64,000 nt of DNA from Syngnathus acus (Eukaryota; Chordata; Actinopteri; Syngnathiformes; Syngnathidae), in the NCBI RefSeq assembly GCF_901709675.1, contig NC_051088.1, positions 2,900,664-2,964,663 on the forward strand. Reading direction: 5' to 3'. Below are positions 11,481-22,324 of the stretch, piece after piece. Below the pieces are notes generated by a model, which saw only the letters and a list, made by a program, of their open reading frames with translations, ran no database searches and was not told the DNA's origin. The position numbers were made by a program, and so were the translations under genes. How positions within the stretch are numbered: position 1 is the first letter of the stretch; every line of letters starts with the position of its first letter.

Positions 11481-12290
11481 GTTGAGGCCACATCTTGCCG
11501 TGATATATTGGATTCTGTGGCTCCAGTAAAAATACTGGACATAACATGTCACCAACAGTGATGAGTTGTCATCCTTTAACTTGAATTGCAAGTTTGAAAA
11601 CAAATATGATCCTAATTCGAGGACACACCTTGTGTCTAATGATTTTTAGGCTTTACTAGGGGTACCATTGTTTTTGTCTCAGCCCATTTCATCAGTTCAA
11701 ATGCAACACTTCAAAAGCAATGTCTGATTTTGGTTAATTTTCATTGAATTTTGATTTATCATACTTTTATGTTTTCCCGATTTATTTATTATTATTTTTC
11801 TTTTCATTGGTAGAGGGTTACCAACCGTTTTTTATCTTCTCCCCAAGCACCCAAGCAAGCATCCTTCACCTTCCCTGGAAATGCTGTGATTGATTTTTAG
11901 TCAGTCCAATGCAACGCTTGGTCAATCACAGTGACCATCTTGCATAGTGGCGAGTACAAGTGAACTTTGTAATTATTTATGAAATATACTACATGATGAC
12001 TCGTAACAAGAGTAGTTTGTCCAACAAAAAAATGGTTTGACTTTTTACACTTTCTTTGCATTCATAAAGTTTTTCTTGTATAATTTCTGTAACAATTTCT
12101 ACCTCATTTGTTTGCGACATAGTGTACATGAAAGTATTTATTTCATGTCTTTTTTTTTATGTTGCTGAATTTTGGAATTGATAATGTTCTTAAACTGTAA
12201 TGGTCTACCTCAGAAAAAAGGCTGTATTTTAAAAAGAAGAGTATCACACAAATATTAAACAGAATCTGTCAATATTGCACACCATGGGGT

Positions 12291-13503
12291 GCTTTGCTTA
12301 TTTTTGTGACCTTGACCTTTGTGATGCATCATGTTGCGTATCAATGTACTTTAGTTTATCAGCTTTCTAACCAAACAGCCTTTGAAAAAGAGCTTCACAA
12401 ACGTTTTGAGCAGATAAGTGACAATAAAAGGTTTACTAAACAATGCATGTGCACCAAAATTGGGTCTGCAAATGACTTTAAATCTACCAGTGATGAACAG
12501 CTCCTCACATTCACTTTTTCATGGACAAACCCTTATTCAAATTCAGGCGTTGAGGGCTTATTTTTTTAACTTTCCATGGGGGTCGTCATGTTGGGGTTTC
12601 GTAAAGTACATATTGGTGCATTTTTTCGATAGATAGATAGATCCGTGTGCAAAAACTGGCGTTTGGAAGCAGATTGAGGTCTCCAAAAGGCCATTCATTC
12701 ATCAGAATGATATTAATGCACTTTAAAAAGACAATGCTTTTAACCAGTAATCTCAAAAGCTCTGCAGGAAAAAAAGTATCCCTGAAAGTATCCTTTCACC
12801 GGTATTTTATTAAAATGACTGATGACACTTAAATTTGTGACATTAACCCATCAGTCTGTAACTCACAAGGGTAGGAAACAAAAAGCAAACATTCAGATGG
12901 ACTTTGGGATGATTATGAGTGTTGTGCTGCAGGAACATTTCCAGTCCTACTTAATTTGTCCCAAAAATATTTTTAAAAGAAAATTTTCACTTTTTAAATA
13001 ATTATTGGCATATTTGTTAAAGCTGTCAGAATAATCTGACAGCACTGTGAGAGAAAATTAGCCCTCTTTGCGTGCATCTCATACCTTTAATTTGATTTTA
13101 AACGAACCACCATGCCTGATCAATCAGAGACAAAATGCATGACTGACAAACGTGCTCGCAGGCGCACTCATAGTGAGCAAAACCAAGCAGCCTCAAACTG
13201 AACTATTTAGGCTTCAAGTACTTTGTTGAAACTACAATGGAATAACCATTACTGAAAGATAAAATAAAAGCCCATTCCTTAATTGCCAACAAATGGGCAT
13301 AAGACATGGAAATAAAACCAGTGCGAAGGACCTGTGGCAGCTGACATTCAGAAGCAAGGTAGAACTAGCAACATTTCTGCTGCACAGGTAAGATTTGGCA
13401 CCTCTTTTTCTTTTTTAATTGATATAGTACATTCTAGCAGCAGTGCCTCCCCACGGATGGAGGGCCTTTCAATATCAGAATATCGGAGACTGGTGTGTGT
13501 GTG
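12291..13503. other. No recognisable gene
   Basis: AT-rich intergenic DNA. Open frames at 12294-12569 and 12647-12832 have no domain, no splice-site context and no recognisable relatives. Confidence 0.6.
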
Positions 13504-13873
13504 GGGCACTGGCTAGCACGTCCGCCTCACAGTAAGGAGGGTGCGGGTTCAATTCCACCTCCGGCCCTCCCTGTGTGGAGTTTGCATGTTCTCCCCGTGT
13601 CCGCGTGGGTTTTCTCCGGGCACTCCGGTTTCCTCCCACATCCCCAAACACATGCTTGGTAGGCCGATTGAGCGCTCCAAATTGCCCCTAGGTGTGAGTG
13701 CGTGTGCGGATGGTTGTTCAGGGTGTCCCCCGCCTACTGCCCGATGACAGCTGGGATAGGCTCCGGCAAGCCCGCGACCCCCGTGGGGATAAAGCGGTAC
13801 AGAAAATGGATGGATGGATGGATGGATGGATGGATGGATGGATGGATGGATGGATGGATGGATGGATGGATGG
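13504..13873 (+). repeat. tRNA-derived fish SINE with (GGAT)n tail
   Basis: The head GGGGCACTGGCTAGCACGTC followed by GTGCGGGTTCAATTCC is an A/B-box-like, tRNA-derived promoter region. The body then has TTTGCATGTTCTCCCCGTGT and GGGATAGGCTCCGGCAAGCC, and the tail is (GGAT)n from 13808 to 13872. This is the widespread teleost SINE of the Mermaid type (name from memory). A second good copy is at 33875-34240, and pieces lie at 26460-26640 and 34433-34470. The GGAT tail gives false ORFs rich in Trp-Met-Asp or His-Pro-Ser. Confidence 0.85.
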
Positions 13874-14822
13874 TGCGTGTGCGTGTGCCTGCGTGCGCGC
13901 GCGTGCGTGCATCTCTTGAAATGACAACACACGTGAAAATCGTGCATATATTCGTGGATGTGGAAAACACATGAGAATCCCCAATAGCCTGTATTTGTGG
14001 ATTGGAAAAACGTGAAAATCACAAATATAATGCGGCTCTGAAAACGTGAAAATCGCGGATGTATTTGTGTGAATAATTCTGACACAGATCTCTCTCCGTA
14101 TGCATTAGGTGCAGGAGCCATGCAAAATAAGAACCGGGTTGGAAAATGGAGCGACGAAGGTGGCGTATCTGGTGAGTGTATTGATTTCTTTACAGCTGTT
14201 AAACTGTCAACCAAGATTTAATTTTTCAGCCAAAGTATTAACACAAGGAACAGATTGATTTGCACCAGATTGACTAGCAATGTTCAGACATTTTTTGCAA
14301 TTGTCGGAAAAGCCCCTCCAATTTTCTGCTTGAAGCAACCCACGTAAAGTTGCACACAAGACCAGGTCTGAACCTTGCAGAATAGCACTAAATCTATCAA
14401 ATAAACACAGTACAATGAGGATAAACTATGTATTTGCAGAGGTGGGTCATCATTGGCCAACCGTTTGTCATCAGTCTGTCATTATTCATAATGTAATCCA
14501 TCCTAGTTACTTTAAAAATTATTCTGCCATTGCTTCTGTCACCGTTCCATCCCTCAGTTCATCATTAGTCTATCAAAAAAGTATATGTCATGGTCTATTA
14601 GATGAGAAACCCAGTTTACCTAAAATGGTGGAGTGCATACTATATCAGAATATCTCCGTACACCATATGGCACGAGAAAAGTGTCACGTTGCCATATTTC
14701 ACATTCGGTCTGAACATAGTGTATTAAAGGTGTTTCACATGCGAGACAAAGGAGCATGTTACTGTTTCTGTCATTTTATCTATCAATTCATCTGTACTTG
14801 ACTGGGTTAAGGACGATTACAC
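13874..14822. other. Intergenic; old repeat at its left
   Basis: GT-rich sequence (13873-13910) is followed by three loosely repeated blocks around CGTGAAAATC (13933, 14010, 14045), which look like a decayed transposon. The ORF at 14415-14801 has no recognisable domain. The word GATTACAC at 14815-14822 is the left target duplication of the next element. Confidence 0.5.
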
Positions 14823-15094
14823 TAGTGTTGGCTCGTGAGTGAACGATTCGTTCAAAAAGAACGAATCTTTTCAGTGAACAAGAGTGAACGAATCACTTCC
14901 TAAAGTGATTCGTTCTTTTTTTCCTTTCATATATAACTTCAACCAGTAGGTGTCAGGAATGCCCATTGAAGCTGGTGCTACCTCGCCGTAAAACAAAACG
15001 AAGAAAATGATGTAACTTCCCGTTCACGAACGAGTCGTGAATTGCATTTCCCGTTCACCAACGAACGAAACTGTGAGTGAACAAATCACTCATT

Positions 15095-15180
15095 GAGTGA
15101 ATCACTCACTGAGTGAATCACTCACTGAGTGAATCACTCACTGAGTGAATCACTCACTGAGTGAATCACTCACTGAGTGA
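15095..15180. repeat. 16-bp tandem array of a near-perfect palindrome
   Basis: GAGTGAATCACTCACT repeats without change about five times from 15095. Each unit includes TCACTCACTGAGTGA, a 15-base palindrome with a single central base, so the array can form hairpins on either strand. Confidence 0.9.
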
Positions 15181-15457
15181 TTCGCATTTCCAGTTCACCG
15201 CGAGAACGGATCAGTGAGGGAACGAATCCTGGCTTTCCCGTTCGCGAACGAGTCAATGAGTGAAATGCCTTCTTGTGCATCAACGGATCAGTCAGTGAAT
15301 ATGTTGCGTCTCCTGGCGTGAACTATGGAAGCCAGAATGTAGATTTACGATTTACTTGTAGTAGATTTTAAATAACGTCTATGCATATATATGCCCAAAT
15401 GTTGTTATCCACTATATCGACTGCAGTTCCACATTAGATTGCTGGTTTGAAATGTAC

Positions 15458-15500
<43 letters not shown>

Positions 15501-16049
15501 AACATTTATGTTATAACTTGTCTGGTGTTTTATTCCTTGTTTTTATATTCGCCATTCAAAACATAAAAATCAGACATTTGGTTAACTGCTTTATATGACA
15601 ATATGTATGTGTTTTACGTTGTTATATGAGTTGGTGTCCCCAAAATTAACAAATGTCGGCATAACGTTTTTTTTTTTCAACCTTTTATTCAAACACAAAC
15701 ATAAACACATTCGGTATAATAACACCATCAACTACTAGCCAACAAATACAAAATTAAAATATCAATGTCGGCATAACGTGTCGGCTGGCAATAGCATAGC
15801 AGCAATGCTGTCTGTCACTCACTCACTCACTCACTCACTCACTCACTCACTCACTCACTCACTCGTGAAGACCAATCAGCAGCGCCAGCGAGCGTTCGAT
15901 GGAGGAGGGACTTTACGAGTCAGTGACGTACCTTCCCATTCACGAACGAGTCGTGAATTTATTATTATTATTATTATTTTTAATAAACATTTATGTTAAA
16001 ACTTATCTAGTTTTTTATTCCTTGGTTTTATACTCGCCTATTAAAACAC

Positions 16050-16216
16050 AAGTTAAAGTTAAAGTTAAGTTAAAGTCCCAATGATCGTCACACACACATC
16101 TGGGTGTGGTGAAATTTGTCCTCTGCATTTAACCCATCCCCGTGTGATTTTGATCCATCCCCTGGGGGAGAGGGGAGCAGTGAGCAGCAGCGGTGCCGCG
16201 CTCGGGAATCATTTGG
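16050..16216 (+). repeat. SINE-like dispersed repeat fragment
   Basis: From AAAGTCCCAATGATCGTC through CCCTGGGGGAGAGGGG to CGGGAATCATTTGGT this matches segments inside two other elements (23716-23945, and inverted at 56997-57240). It splits a duplicated block of the host element, so it is a later insertion. GTTAAAGTTAAAG at its left may be its tail or target. Confidence 0.75.
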
Positions 16217-17392
16217 TAAAAATCAGACATTTGGTTAACAGCTTTATATGACAATATGTATATGTGTTTTACGTTGTTATATGAATTGGTGCCCCCCAAA
16301 ATAACAAATATCGGCATAACGGGGTTTTTTCAGCCTTTTATTAAAACACAAACACATTCGGTATAATAACACCATCAACTCAGGTCGGTGGATGATGCGG
16401 TCAACATGGGACTGCACTACATCCTGCACCACCTGGACACCCCAGGAACGTACGCCAGGATCCTGTTCGTTCAATCTTCGCGAACGACCAATCAGCAGCG
16501 CCAGCGAGCGATAGATGGAGGAGGGACTTTACGAGACAGTGACGTAATTTCCCCTTCATGAACGAGTCAGTGACGCAATTTCCCGTTCACGACCGGGTGA
16601 GAGACTGTTGCCAACGGATCAGTGTGTAAGTGTTGTATTATAGAAAGAAATGTGTTAATTACCCGAGCCAATTATTATTATATATAATAATTTGGGGGGG
16701 TTATGTAGTTGTATTGTTTGATGTGTATGGGTTGTTTCCACTGAATGTAAAAAAAAAAAAAAAAACGTATCAGTGTGTGTGTGAGTGTGTGTGTGTCAAA
16801 GTCAAAGTCAAAGTCTGCTTTATTGTCAATTTCTTCACATGCCAAGACACAAAGAAATCGAAATGTGTGTGTGGGGGGGGTAGGATTAGGGGGGGATTCA
16901 TTGAACGATTCGTTTGAACGAATCTTTTGAGTGAACTGATTCTAAAGATTCAGTTCACCCAAAAGAACTGGAATGCACATCACTAAATTACACAGGTTAG
17001 GGACGATTACACGGATAGACGAAGACCCACCTCGAACTAGATAGTAAAACCTTAATTGAGAAGTACAATCTGTCCGCCCATGGGTATGGTTGTGACTCGC
17101 ACACAGAGTAGAGTTAGGGTACCAGACTGACTTTCCGAATGTACCCTAATTAATAAATGAAATAAGCGCAAGTGTCACTTCCACAGATGTTGGGGAAAAT
17201 TTTCATTTCATTTTTGGAATTACAGTTTAATTTATAATCATCTTAGTAACGTATTTCAGTCATTTTTATTTGCTTTGCTGTCAGGACATTTGTTTTGATG
17301 AATAATCCTGGTCCTCAAAAGTGTGGTTCATTTGACAAAGTAAATTATCATCCACTTCACGGTTCTTTTATATCAAACAAATTATTTTAGGT

Positions 17393-17446
17393 GCATTACC
17401 TGACATGTTTCGGCGGTTTCTTCCGCCTTCATCAGAGTGTCACTGA
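17393..17446 (-). ncRNA. Candidate hammerhead ribozyme, left arm
   Basis: On the minus strand this is the mirror copy of the right-arm candidate: CTGATGA (complement at 17429-17435), a GGCGG/CCGCC stem, GAAAC, a short ACATGT and a GTC cleavage triplet (complement at 17402-17404). Hammerhead motifs are known from the terminal repeats of Penelope-like elements. Confidence 0.65.
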
Positions 17447-17567
17447 TGTGGTTGTGACGCGTCTTTATCAGCTGATGGATGAAGGCGTGGCAATCTGACA
17501 GGTGAGTCACGCCCTCTGCTGTCCGTTCACCTCTCCAGAATGCTGTTCCAGGTTGTAGAGAGCATCG

Positions 17568-18210
17568 GGTCAGTCACATACAACCTATCAAAAGCACTCA
17601 CAGAAATAATAAAACCACTACTAGGACTCACGGATCAACACTGCAAAAACTCGAAACAACTCGCCACAGAACTCACACACATAAAAGTACAGAAAGACGA
17701 AATGTTCATATCACACGACGTCATTTCACTCTTCACAAAAACACCCACACAGTCCACCATACGCATAGTACATGACAGACTATCAGCAGACAGGACACTC
17801 AAGAAACGCACAAATCTAACAACACAGGACATCACCCAACTACTCCATTTCATCGCCACCTCCACTTACTTCCAATACAGAAACACAATCTACAGGCAAA
17901 AAGAGGGATTCCCCATGGGAGATCCTCTTTCTGCCATCATGTGCAATTTTTTTATGGAGGATTTAGAACAAAAGGCACTCTTAACAGCCCCGGACACATA
18001 CACATACACATACACACGCTATGGAGACGCTACGTCGATGACATTCTAGAAAAAGCAAAAACAGGACATACACAACACCTCACAGACCATCTCAACACCA
18101 TAGACACCACCGGTAACATCAAATTCACTCATGAAGAAGAAACAGATCGATCCATAGCCTTTTGTAGACATCAACATACACCACACAGACAACGGAGACA
18201 TAAAAATAAA
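17568..18210 (+). pseudogene. Penelope-like reverse transcriptase, 5'-truncated and frameshifted
   Basis: The first open part (to 18049) reads from a Leu-Ser-Lys region into FISHDVISLFTKTP, which holds the motif A aspartate. It then gives GFPMGDPLSAIMCNFF, the motif B block. The motif C block YVDDILEK appears in another frame near 18030-18050. The frame is lost within the short ACACATAC repeat at about 17993-18018, a likely slippage site. A second shift follows the Ser-Ile-Ala-Phe region near 18165. The N-terminal part of the RT is absent, and the left inverted arm directly abuts the frame. The sequence continues after the MITE at 19074. Confidence 0.9.
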
Positions 18211-18214
18211 AGTA

Positions 18215-19071
18215 CCGTATTTTCCGCACTATTAGGCGCACCGGATTATAAGGCGCACCTTCAATGAACGGCCCATTTTAAAACTTTGTCCATATATAAG
18301 GCGCACCGGATTACAAGGCGCATAAATAGAAGCTATACTGCAACAAACTGAGGTTGACTAGGGTTGCGGTATGCATCCACTAGCCAATAACCAACGAGCC
18401 CTCTGTAAACAATCGCGTTTCTCAAACGATCTCCTATAAAATGATCGGAACTGACTAAAGTTCGATCTAACGCATTGGTACTACTTACCTATGTTTCCCT
18501 TCCATATCGATCCGTAGATTTACTCGAAACATTAACGGCGCAGCCTATTTTGACATGAAATAGCCTGGTGCGTATAGCAGCTATCGTTATAGCATTAGCC
18601 ATCCGCAAATTCCCATGAGCCTCAGCTCGCAATCTCCCATGAGCCTCAGCAAAGTGTAAACAATCGCGTTTCTCAAACGATCTCCTATAAAATGATCGGA
18701 ACTGACTAAAGTTCGATCTAACACATTGGTACTGCTTACCTATGTTTCCCTTCCATATCAATCCGTAAATTTACTCGAAACATTAACAGAGCAGCCTATT
18801 TTGAAATGAAATAGCCTCGCGGGTACAACAGCTATTCGGTGACGCCCCCTGACTACAGTTGCCGTAATGTTGGGAAGCGATGCGACCTTGTAATTTACTA
18901 GTCGTACTAAAACGTACTGAAACATTTTGGCAGAGCACTGTGTACAACCAGTATGGATCAACAAATTCATCAATTGATCCATATATAAGGCGCTCTGCAT
19001 TATAAGGCGCACTGTGTTTTTTTTAGTAAAATGTAAGTTTTTAGGTGCGCCTAATAGTGCGGAAAATACGG
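18215..19071 (-). mobile_element. TA-flanked MITE, AGGCGCACC end type
   Basis: Its ends are CCGTATTTTCCGCACT and the inverse, flanked by TA (18213-18214 and 19072-19073). The interior has the same 250-bp-type unit as 22745-25445 and 52552-53657, in reverse orientation. Removing it with one TA rejoins the retroelement in frame. The 90-codon frame at 18489-18761 recurs in the other copies but resembles no known protein. Confidence 0.9.
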
Positions 19072-19486
19072 TACACAGAAAACCCACACACACCGACCAG
19101 TACCTCCCCTGGACATCAGAACATCCCACTATACATAAACTGTCAGTAGTCAGAACACTACTGAACGCACAACAATAATCACGGATCCGGAGGACATAAC
19201 ACAGGAAGAAAAATACATACAACACGCACTCAAAAAATGTCAGTATCCACAATGGGCAATAACCAAAGGTGCAGAACAGGTAAAAAACAAAAAAATACAA
19301 AACACAGGGGGAAAGAAAGAAACAAACACGGAAACAAGAACCCAGCGGAATGGTGACGTTGCCGTATGTGAGAGGAATTACGGAACGCATCAAAAAAGGC
19401 ATGAAAAAATACCACATACAACACTCCGTCAGATACTGGTCCACCCAAAAGACAGAGTCAACCCGGAAAATAAATGCAATTCTATA

Positions 19487-19846
19487 TACGAGATTCCATG
19501 CAAATCATGCAATAAATCATACATCGGGGAGACAGGGAGGAACTTCATCACAAGAAAAACAGAACACAAGAAGGAGTGTGAGAAGGAGACAGCAACAAGA
19601 CAAACAAGAGCAATAAGATTACAAGCAGAACAGGAACACTACAAGTCAGCCATTACCGACCACTGTAAAAGAGAAAACCACATCATGGACTGGGAAAAGG
19701 CCAGAGTCATCTGCACTGAAGAAAACAAACATCAGCGTTGGATCAGGGAGGCCATTGAGATCCGCAAGCGGGGCCCGAGGACCATCAACAGGGACGAGGG
19801 AGCCTACATGCTCGCTACAACCTGGAACAGCATTCTGGAGAAGTGA
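19487..19846 (+). CDS. GIY-YIG endonuclease domain of the Penelope-like element
   Basis: An uninterrupted frame of 119 codons starts at the YEIPCKSCNKSYIGETGR block, the Penelope-type variant of the GIY-YIG nuclease with paired cysteines. It continues through HKKECEKE, ITDHCKRENHIMDW and RWIREAIEIRKR to a TGA at 19844. In these retroelements the domain nicks target DNA to prime reverse transcription. It is the C-terminal part of the same polyprotein as the RT upstream and has no start of its own. The end of the frame lies inside the right inverted arm, so the left arm carries an inverted copy of the last codons. Confidence 0.88.
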   Translation, partial: YEIPCKSCNKSYIGETGRNFITRKTEHKKECEKETATRQTRAIRLQAEQEHYKSAITDHCKRENHIMDWEKARVICTEENKHQRWIREAIEIRKRGPRTINRDEGAYMLATTWNSILEK

Positions 19847-19936
19847 ACGGACAGCAGAGGGCGTGACTCACCTGTCAAATCTGACAGGTGAGCCACGCCT
19901 TCATCCATCAGCTGATAAAGACGCGTCACAACCACA

Positions 19937-19995
19937 TCAGTGACACTCTGATGAAGGCGGAAGAAACCGCCGAAACATGTCAGGTAATGCACCTA
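19937..19995 (+). ncRNA. Candidate hammerhead ribozyme, right arm
   Basis: The core CTGATGA lies at 19948-19954. Stem II is GGCGG (19956-19960) with CCGCC (19967-19971) and loop AAGAAA, then GAAAC (19972-19976) and the GTC cleavage triplet (19979-19981). Stem III would be only two pairs within one molecule. Because ACATGT is self-complementary, two copies could pair and form a dimeric stem III. Stem I can form as CU/AG plus GUG/CAC around an internal loop. A55-type base 19955 is an extra A (bulge or A-C mismatch) at the foot of stem II, which weakens the match. Confidence 0.7.
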
Positions 19996-20099
19996 AAATA
20001 ATTTGTTTGATATAAAAGAACCGTGAAGTGATTAAAAAGGAAAAACAAGATGAACTTAGTACAACTAAATTATCATCCGTTCATGTTTAATTTAATTTA

Positions 20100-20576
20100 A
20101 TGGATATTTGTGTTCATTATTTATTTGTGTATTTATTATTGACACTTCTCTCATTTTATTGTCTTCAACATAATGTTGGCCTGTCACGTCTCCGCTACAC
20201 ATTCCCATTCATGTCGTGCCAGCGGGTTCAAGTGGGGCTGCTCGTCGTGCGACATCAACTTTCTTCGCTCATCCAAGCACCCATCACATTTTGATGATGC
20301 GCGCGCCGTGCGACTCTTTGTGGCCGGGGTCGTTTTTCTCCGTCTAAACCTCGTTTACCGTGTGTTTAGTGGGGTTTTATTTTGAAGTCTAAGATAAGAA
20401 AACCTGGCACCTTTAAATGAAAATGAACTGCTCTTCAAAACTGTTCATTGGCCCCAGAATGAGCGCGTTCACATACGTTTCACGAAGCAAAAATGCGTTC
20501 CGTTCAGTTCATGTTCGTTTAAATATGAACGGGTTTAATTCATTGAACGCGTTCAGGTACAACACTGCCAAGCACT
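20100..20576. repeat. Transposon-derived repeat, sister of 37780-38030
   Basis: The blocks GTGGGGCTGCTCGTCG, TTTGTGGCCGGG and GTTTAGTGGGGTTTTATTTT recur at 37780-38030 with differences. The right part (20440-20560) is rich in GTTCA/TGAAC words, like hAT termini. I could not define exact ends. Confidence 0.6.
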
Positions 20577-20692
20577 AGTGCTATCTACTTATTTTTATTT
20601 ATTTATAAATATTTATTTTCTTAAAAATAGGTCTTTGTGGTTTCAGACTAATTTGTATGTATGTAAAACTATGACTTTATTATACAGGAAAT

Positions 20693-21372
20693 CAGGGCCG
20701 GTTCTAGGAATGCACATAAGAGGGGGCAGTCAGAAATGTGAAGGGGGCATGTTCTTTTTTTTTTTTTTTTTTTACACATTTTTAACACTGTTAGTGTTTT
20801 CTTCACGGCAGTTGTTAGCTGTGTGTCCAGATCTCAACCTGGAGAAGTGGATTGCACTCTGTCAGGCCTCTACACTAAGACCTGTCCAGCTTGGGTGTCC
20901 CACCTGAAGATTAAAGCTTCTGCTGGTATTGCTCTTAGGGTCACTGAGGCACGCAAACCCCGTGACCACAATAAGGTGGCAATCTCTCAGGGGGGGGAAC
21001 ATATAATATGAATGTTATATTAACTATTATTTGAGTTGTCGTTAATCATTAGTTATATCACGGGTCATTACGATGAGTTTGGTGGAGTTTTTACTGCTTC
21101 TTCCAACTCCTACCGCGCTGACTGTAACTTGACACTCTCTGGCTGCGTCTTGCCTCATTTGCATACTCACAGTGATTGGATGTTTACGGAGGGGCGCGGA
21201 GTCCTGACAGCAGGCTGTGTGAGGACACACTGCACCGACATGAGAGAAGAGAGGGGGCTGATTAACGTGTGTTTCTATCAGTGGATTTTTCACTTCTAAA
21301 AGTTTGATTCGAGGGGGCAGGACATCTGTTTGAGGGGGCGTTGCCCCTCTTGCCCCTGCGTAGAGCCGGCCC
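20693..21372. mobile_element. hAT-like element with GGGCCGG ends
   Basis: The left end CAGGGCCGGTTCTAGG and right end TAGAGCCGGCCC are inverted. The flanks AGGAAAT and GGGAAAT are an imperfect target duplication. Poly-T (20755-20772) and GAGGGGGC words recur inside. No transposase was recognised. Confidence 0.65.
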
Positions 21373-21935
21373 GGGAAATTATTAATATTTACGAATTTAA
21401 ATGTCATGTGTTGCTTAATTTTGAGTGGAGCACCCATAAAGCTGACATCATAGCTTTGTCCTAGATACCTGACAACATTCTGAGTTGTGGGTGCAAGCTG
21501 TGTTCATAACACCTGTGATGGCGTCCCAGCAGATCAGTACCACTGTGGGCTGTTGATGACATATTAATTAATTCTCTAATAATGATGCATCGTTGTGTTA
21601 TGAGCATGGGCTGCCCTTCATCCTATAATGAAGGGTAATGGTCTATATGCAGCTAGTCAAAATTAAGTTTCTGTCTTTTGCTGTCACCAATTCAATTTTA
21701 CCACCCATTCGTGTAGAATGTGACTTTGGAGTATGAGTGGATGCATTTAGAACACATGCATGAAATACATAGATCATCCAATAAGAGAAAAATACTGTTA
21801 AGGGGAGTCTTGACTGCTATCTTTAATTTTACATGTGAGACTTGATTGGTAGTTACATATTAATAAGTTTATCTTGGAAAAATGCATAAAAGTTGAAACA
21901 TCCACCTCTATATTGACATATTTTATGGTATAGGG
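21373..21935. other. No recognisable gene
   Basis: AT-rich intergenic DNA without clear repeats, ending in the 8-bp target GTATAGGG of the next element. Confidence 0.5.
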
Positions 21936-22324
21936 CAGGGGTGACCAACCCGCGGCTCGCGAGCCGCATGCGGCTCTTTGCCGGGTTTCATGCGGCTCCT
22001 TTACGTTCGGCTCGCGAGCCGCATGCGGCTCCTTGCCGGGTTTCATGCGGCTCCTTTACGTTCATATCAACATTTGTGGGTTTATTTGTTTGTTTGTTTG
22101 TTTTTGTGCGTGTTCGCTTCGCTTGAGTTCAATATTGTATTTTCGTCAAACGCTGCGTGTTCGCTTCGCTTGAGTTCAATATGGTATTTTCGTCAAACGC
22201 GCATGCGCATGAGGTGAAATCCCGCAAAGGAGGAGGGGCAAACCCATTGGGGGGGGGGGGGGGCTCTTTGCGGTACACAGTAAAAAAATGTGGCTCTTAG
22301 TCTCTGACTGGTTGGCCACCCCTG
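21936..22324. mobile_element. hAT MITE (CAGGGGTGACC ends)
   Basis: The ends CAGGGGTGACCAACC and GGTTGGCCACCCCTG are inverted. GTATAGGG flanks both sides exactly (21928-21935 and 22325-22332). The interior holds two duplicated blocks: GGCTCGCGAGCCGCATGCGG, and a block around GTGTTCGCTTCGCTTGAG. Confidence 0.92.

Larger units (their letters stand above)
9038..12290 (+). other. fignl2 3' flank, probable long 3' UTR
   Basis: There is no further coding frame. The stretch directly after the stop is AT-rich and free of recognisable young transposons for about 1.3 kb, which suits a 3' UTR. I cannot place the polyadenylation site. ATTAAA at about 12256 is one candidate, and several AATAAA words in the repeat near 11280 are others. 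Old repeats at 10365-10510 and 11100-11480 interrupt it. Confidence 0.4.
14823..16985 (+). mobile_element. hAT-like non-autonomous element built of tandem repeats
   Basis: The ends are TAGTGTTG on the left and CATCACTA on the right. They are flanked by GATTACAC (14815-14822) and AATTACAC (16986-16993), an 8-bp target duplication with one change. The interior is dominated by GAACGAATC and TCACTGAGTGAA motifs, (ATT)n at 15462-15499 and (CACT)n near 15815-15864. A block of about 400 bp near 15450-15760 is repeated at about 15960-16380, and the second copy is interrupted by a SINE-like insert at 16050-16216. No transposase is present. Confidence 0.75.
17341..20078 (+). mobile_element. Penelope-like retroelement with inverted terminal repeats
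   Basis: The 13-base word TAAATTATCATCC flanks the element at 17341-17353 and 20066-20078 as a target duplication, so the element is 17354-20065. Its two ends are inverted copies of each other of roughly 215 bp (17354-17567 and 19807-20030). An additional 35 bp follows the right arm, comparable to the short tail known next to Penelope terminal repeats. Between the arms lie a reverse transcriptase core and a GIY-YIG endonuclease, the two domains that define Penelope-like elements. The RT start is missing and several frameshifts are present. A TA-flanked MITE (18215-19071) sits inside. The element is dead but fairly young, since the arms match almost perfectly over the outer 60 bp. Confidence 0.92.

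Noticed and set aside
13504-13600. tRNA gene suggested by the GGTTCAATTCC B-box
   Set aside because: It is the tRNA-derived head of a SINE. No cloverleaf with acceptor stem can be formed.
13549-14214. 221-residue minus-strand ORF with a long His-Pro-Ser repeat
   Set aside because: It is the translation of the SINE and its (GGAT)n tail in reverse. There is no independent evidence of coding.
14415-14801. 128-residue ORF near the left end of the repeat-rich hAT
   Set aside because: No domain, no splice context, and composition typical of non-coding AT-rich DNA.
15095-15180. CRISPR-like regular repeat
   Set aside because: The units abut with no spacers and sit inside a eukaryotic transposon.
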